Assembly (NCBI RefSeq): GCF_002563695.1
Contig: NZ_PDJI01000004.1
Span: forward strand, 3,286,001-3,350,000
Length of the DNA: 64,000 bases
DNA from: Georgenia soli
GTDB taxonomy: Bacteria; Actinomycetota; Actinomycetes; Actinomycetales; Actinomycetaceae
Direction: 5' to 3'
Shown here: in pieces, positions 61,620 through 64,000 of the stretch
Layout: each line of letters opens with the position of its first letter
Numbering within the stretch: position 1 is the first letter of the stretch
The notes under the pieces: model-generated
Seen by the model: the letters and a program-made list of their open reading frames with translations, nothing else
Told to the model about the DNA's origin: nothing
Database searches by the model: none
Made by a program: the position numbers and the translations under genes

Positions 61620-63467
61620 ATGGCCAAGGCACCGCACCCGGCGCCCCCACGCCCCGCCGCACCGGCGGCCTCTCCCGTCCGGGTGGCCCCCGCGGTAGCG
61701 CCGCGCACGAAGATCACCGAGCCCTCCACGGGCGCCCGCAACATCGTCCGGGCACTGGAGGAACAGGGCGTCGACACGATCTTCGGCATGCCGGGCGGAG
61801 CGATCCTGCCCACCTACGACCCGCTGTACGACTCCACCAAGCTGCGGCACATCCTCGTCCGCCACGAGCAGGGCGCGGGGCACGCCGCGACCGGGTACGC
61901 CGCGGCCACCGGGCGCGTGGGCGTGTGCATGGCGACCTCCGGTCCCGGCGCGACCAACCTCATCACCCCGCTGGCCGACGCGCACATGGACTCCGTGCCG
62001 CTCGTCGCCATCACGGGGCAGGTCGGGGCCTCGATGATCGGCACCGACGCCTTCCAGGAGGCGGACATCGTCGGCGCCACCATGCCGCTGACGAAGCACT
62101 CCTTCCTCGTCACCGACCCCGACGAGATCCCCGCCCGCATCGCGGAGGCCTTCCACATCGCCTCGACCGGCCGGCCCGGCCCGGTGCTCGTCGACATCGC
62201 GAAGTCCGCCCAGCAGGCGACCTCCGACTTCGTCTGGCCGCCCAGGATGGACCTGCCCGGGTACCACCCCGTCACCAAGCCGCACGCCCGGCAGGTCCGT
62301 GAGGCGGCCCGGCTGCTCGCCACGGCCCGCAGGCCGGTCCTGTACGTCGGCGGCGGCGCCGTCCGCGCGAACGCGGCCCGCGAGCTGGCGGAGCTGGTCA
62401 ACCTCTCGGGTGCCGCCGTCGTCACCACGCTCATGGCCCGCGGCGTGGTGCCCGACTCGCACCCGCAGAACCTCGGCATGCCCGGCATGCACGGCACGGT
62501 GCCCGCGGTGGCGGCGCTGCAGAAGGCCGACCTCATCGTCGCGCTCGGCGCCCGCTTCGACGACCGCGTCACCGGCCGGCTCGACAGCTTCGCCCCGAGA
62601 GCGACGATCGTCCACGCGGACATCGACCCCGCCGAGATCTCGAAGAACCGCACGGCGGACGTGCCGATCGTGGGTGACCTCAAGGAGGTCGTCACCGACC
62701 TGACCGTCGAGCTGAGGGCCGCCCACGCCCAGCACGGGCAGCCGGACCTGGAGGGCTGGTGGCAGCAGCTGGACGAGCTGCGCCACACCTACCCGCTCGG
62801 CTGGGCGCCCACCGAGGACGGCCTCATGGCCCCGCAGCACGTCATCTCCCGGCTCGGGGAGATCTCGGGGCCGGAGAGCATCTACGTCTCCGGCGTCGGG
62901 CAGCACCAGATGTGGGCCGCGCAGTTCATCAGCTACGAGCACCCCCGCACCTGGCTCAACTCCGGCGGGCTCGGGACGATGGGCTACGCCGTCCCGGCCG
63001 CCATGGGCGCCAAGGTCGGCCGGCCCGACGCCACGGTGTGGGCCATCGACGGCGACGGCTGCTTCCAGATGACCAACCAGGAGCTGGCCACCTGCGCCCT
63101 GGAGGAGATCCCGATCAAGGTCGCCCTGATCAACAACTCCTCGCTCGGCATGGTGCGGCAGTGGCAGACCCTCTTCTACGAGGGCCGCTACTCCCACACC
63201 GACCTGCACACCGGGCACGAGACCAAGCACATCCCGGACTTCGTCAAGCTCGCCGAGGCCTACGGCTGCGTCGGCCTGCGGTGCACCTCGACCGCCGACG
63301 TCGACGCCACCATCAAGCGGGCCATGGAGATCGACGACCAGCCCGTCGTCGTCGACTTCGTGGTCAGCCGCGACGCGATGGTCTGGCCGATGGTGGCCGC
63401 CGGCGTGAGCAACGACGACATCCAGTACGCACGCGGGATCACCCCGGCGTGGGACCGCGACGAGTGA
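61620..63467 (+). CDS. ilvB: Acetolactate synthase large subunit
   Basis: A ThDP-FAD enzyme that makes acetolactate or acetohydroxybutyrate, the first common step of branched-chain synthesis. The 615-aa protein starts with an Ala/Pro-rich 30-residue extension. The ThDP-activating Glu83 is in [13 protein letters not shown], the FAD region in [16 protein letters not shown], and the ThDP/Mg motif in [17 protein letters not shown]...[12 protein letters not shown]. The ATG at 61620 is 9-10 nt after AGGAGG. ilvN follows after 10 bp. Confidence 0.97.
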   Translation: MAKAPHPAPPRPAAPAASPVRVAPAVAPRTKITEPSTGARNIVRALEEQGVDTIFGMPGGAILPTYDPLYDSTKLRHILVRHEQGAGHAATGYAAATGRVGVCMATSGPGATNLITPLADAHMDSVPLVAITGQVGASMIGTDAFQEADIVGATMPLTKHSFLVTDPDEIPARIAEAFHIASTGRPGPVLVDIAKSAQQATSDFVWPPRMDLPGYHPVTKPHARQVREAARLLATARRPVLYVGGGAVRANAARELAELVNLSGAAVVTTLMARGVVPDSHPQNLGMPGMHGTVPAVAALQKADLIVALGARFDDRVTGRLDSFAPRATIVHADIDPAEISKNRTADVPIVGDLKEVVTDLTVELRAAHAQHGQPDLEGWWQQLDELRHTYPLGWAPTEDGLMAPQHVISRLGEISGPESIYVSGVGQHQMWAAQFISYEHPRTWLNSGGLGTMGYAVPAAMGAKVGRPDATVWAIDGDGCFQMTNQELATCALEEIPIKVALINNSSLGMVRQWQTLFYEGRYSHTDLHTGHETKHIPDFVKLAEAYGCVGLRCTSTADVDATIKRAMEIDDQPVVVDFVVSRDAMVWPMVAAGVSNDDIQYARGITPAWDRDE

Positions 63468-63477
63468 GGAACGACAG

Positions 63478-64000
63478 ATGAGCAGCAGGCACACCCTCTC
63501 GGTCCTGGTGGAGAACAAGCCGGGCGTCCTCACGCGCGTGTCGGCCCTCTTCGCCAGGCGCGCCTTCAACATCCACTCCCTGGCCGTGGGCCCGACGGAG
63601 CACCCGGAGATCTCCCGGATCACCGTGGTCGTCGACGCCGCGGAGCTGCCCCTGGAGCAGGTGACCAAGCAGCTCAACAAGCTCGTCAACGTCCTCAAGA
63701 TCGTCGAGCTCGAGCCCGACACGTCCGTCCAGCGCGAGCTCCTGCTCGTCAAGGTGCGGGCCGACGACGCCTCCCGGACCGCCGTCCTCCAGGTCGTCGA
63801 GCTCTTCCGCGCGCACGTCGTCGACGTCGCCCCTGACGCGGTAACCATCGAGGCCACCGGGTCGGAGAACAAGATCCGCGCCCTGCTGACCGCGCTCGAG
63901 CCGCACGGCGTGCGCGAGATCGTCCAGTCCGGCGCCGTCGCCATCGCCCGCGGCTCGCGCTCGATGACCGACCGGGCGGTCGAGCGCGCCGTCCGGCCCG
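63478..64000 (+). CDS. ilvN: Acetolactate synthase small subunit, cut by window edge
   Basis: Regulatory subunit that binds valine and activates IlvB. About 174 codons are visible from ATG 63478, with no stop before base 64000; the family usually ends near 165-175, so only the last few residues are missing. The N-terminal ACT domain is clear (HTLSVLVENKPGVLTRVSALF, RRAFNIHSLAVGPTE), followed by the second domain (LLLVKVRADD ... VTIEATGSENKI). GAGGA precedes the ATG. Cotranscribed with ilvB; ilvC would be expected next. Confidence 0.96.
   Translation, partial: MSSRHTLSVLVENKPGVLTRVSALFARRAFNIHSLAVGPTEHPEISRITVVVDAAELPLEQVTKQLNKLVNVLKIVELEPDTSVQRELLLVKVRADDASRTAVLQVVELFRAHVVDVAPDAVTIEATGSENKIRALLTALEPHGVREIVQSGAVAIARGSRSMTDRAVERAVRP

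Overview
This is a high-GC actinobacterial chromosome segment. The organism is most likely a member of the Micrococcales, perhaps near Georgenia or Cellulomonas, but that placement is an impression from the 16S text and gene content, not a tree. Supporting signs are the helix-54 insertion in the 23S gene, a convergent pdtaS / whiB1 pair arranged as in Mycobacterium, an oversized LigA, and many genes that start directly 6-7 nt after a TANNNT box (leaderless transcripts).

Layout. 1-8.4 kb: a cut-off gene, zwf, a DUF2505 protein, the sensor kinase pdtaS, whiB1, a small membrane protein and an FHA protein with three FtsK/SpoIIIE ATPase modules. 8.4-16.4 kb: a MacB/FtsX-type ABC exporter, a NarL/DesK two-component system, and a multidrug ABC half-transporter facing a MarR repressor with a perfect operator between them. 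16.4-24.6 kb: ligA, a GNAT acetyltransferase, a cardiolipin-synthase-type phospholipase D, a small conserved protein and gatCAB. 24.6-26.6 kb: a thirteen-unit 19-bp repeat tract and the first of two malic enzymes.

26.6-50.4 kb is a catabolic block. uraD-uraH-uox and an NCS2 permease take urate to allantoin. An IclR regulator diverges from a second malic enzyme and a DUF6986 aldolase-like gene. Next is hyi-glxR-gcl-glycerate kinase-allB, which opens allantoin and carries glyoxylate to 2-phosphoglycerate. A peroxiredoxin, malate synthase, glcDEF and an LctP-family permease follow. Together they feed urate, allantoin and glycolate carbon through glyoxylate into central metabolism. The steps from allantoate to glyoxylate are not in the window. 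A TTYC-N7-GRAA operator recurs at the uraD, iclR/malic enzyme, hyi, malate synthase and permease promoters, which points to one IclR-controlled regulon.

50.4-56.3 kb: a complete rrn operon (16S-23S-5S, no tRNA in the spacer) with promoters, boxA-like leaders and a strong terminator. 56.3-64 kb: ilvD, a DUF4177 protein, an AspT/YidE-type transporter, a pterin dehydratase-VOC fusion, and ilvB-ilvN behind a complete transcription attenuator with a Val/Leu/Ala leader peptide. ilvN runs off the right edge.

Several intergenic regions hold short tandem arrays (19, 16, 7, about 43, 34 and 15 bp units). No CRISPR array, insertion sequence, prophage or tRNA gene was seen.
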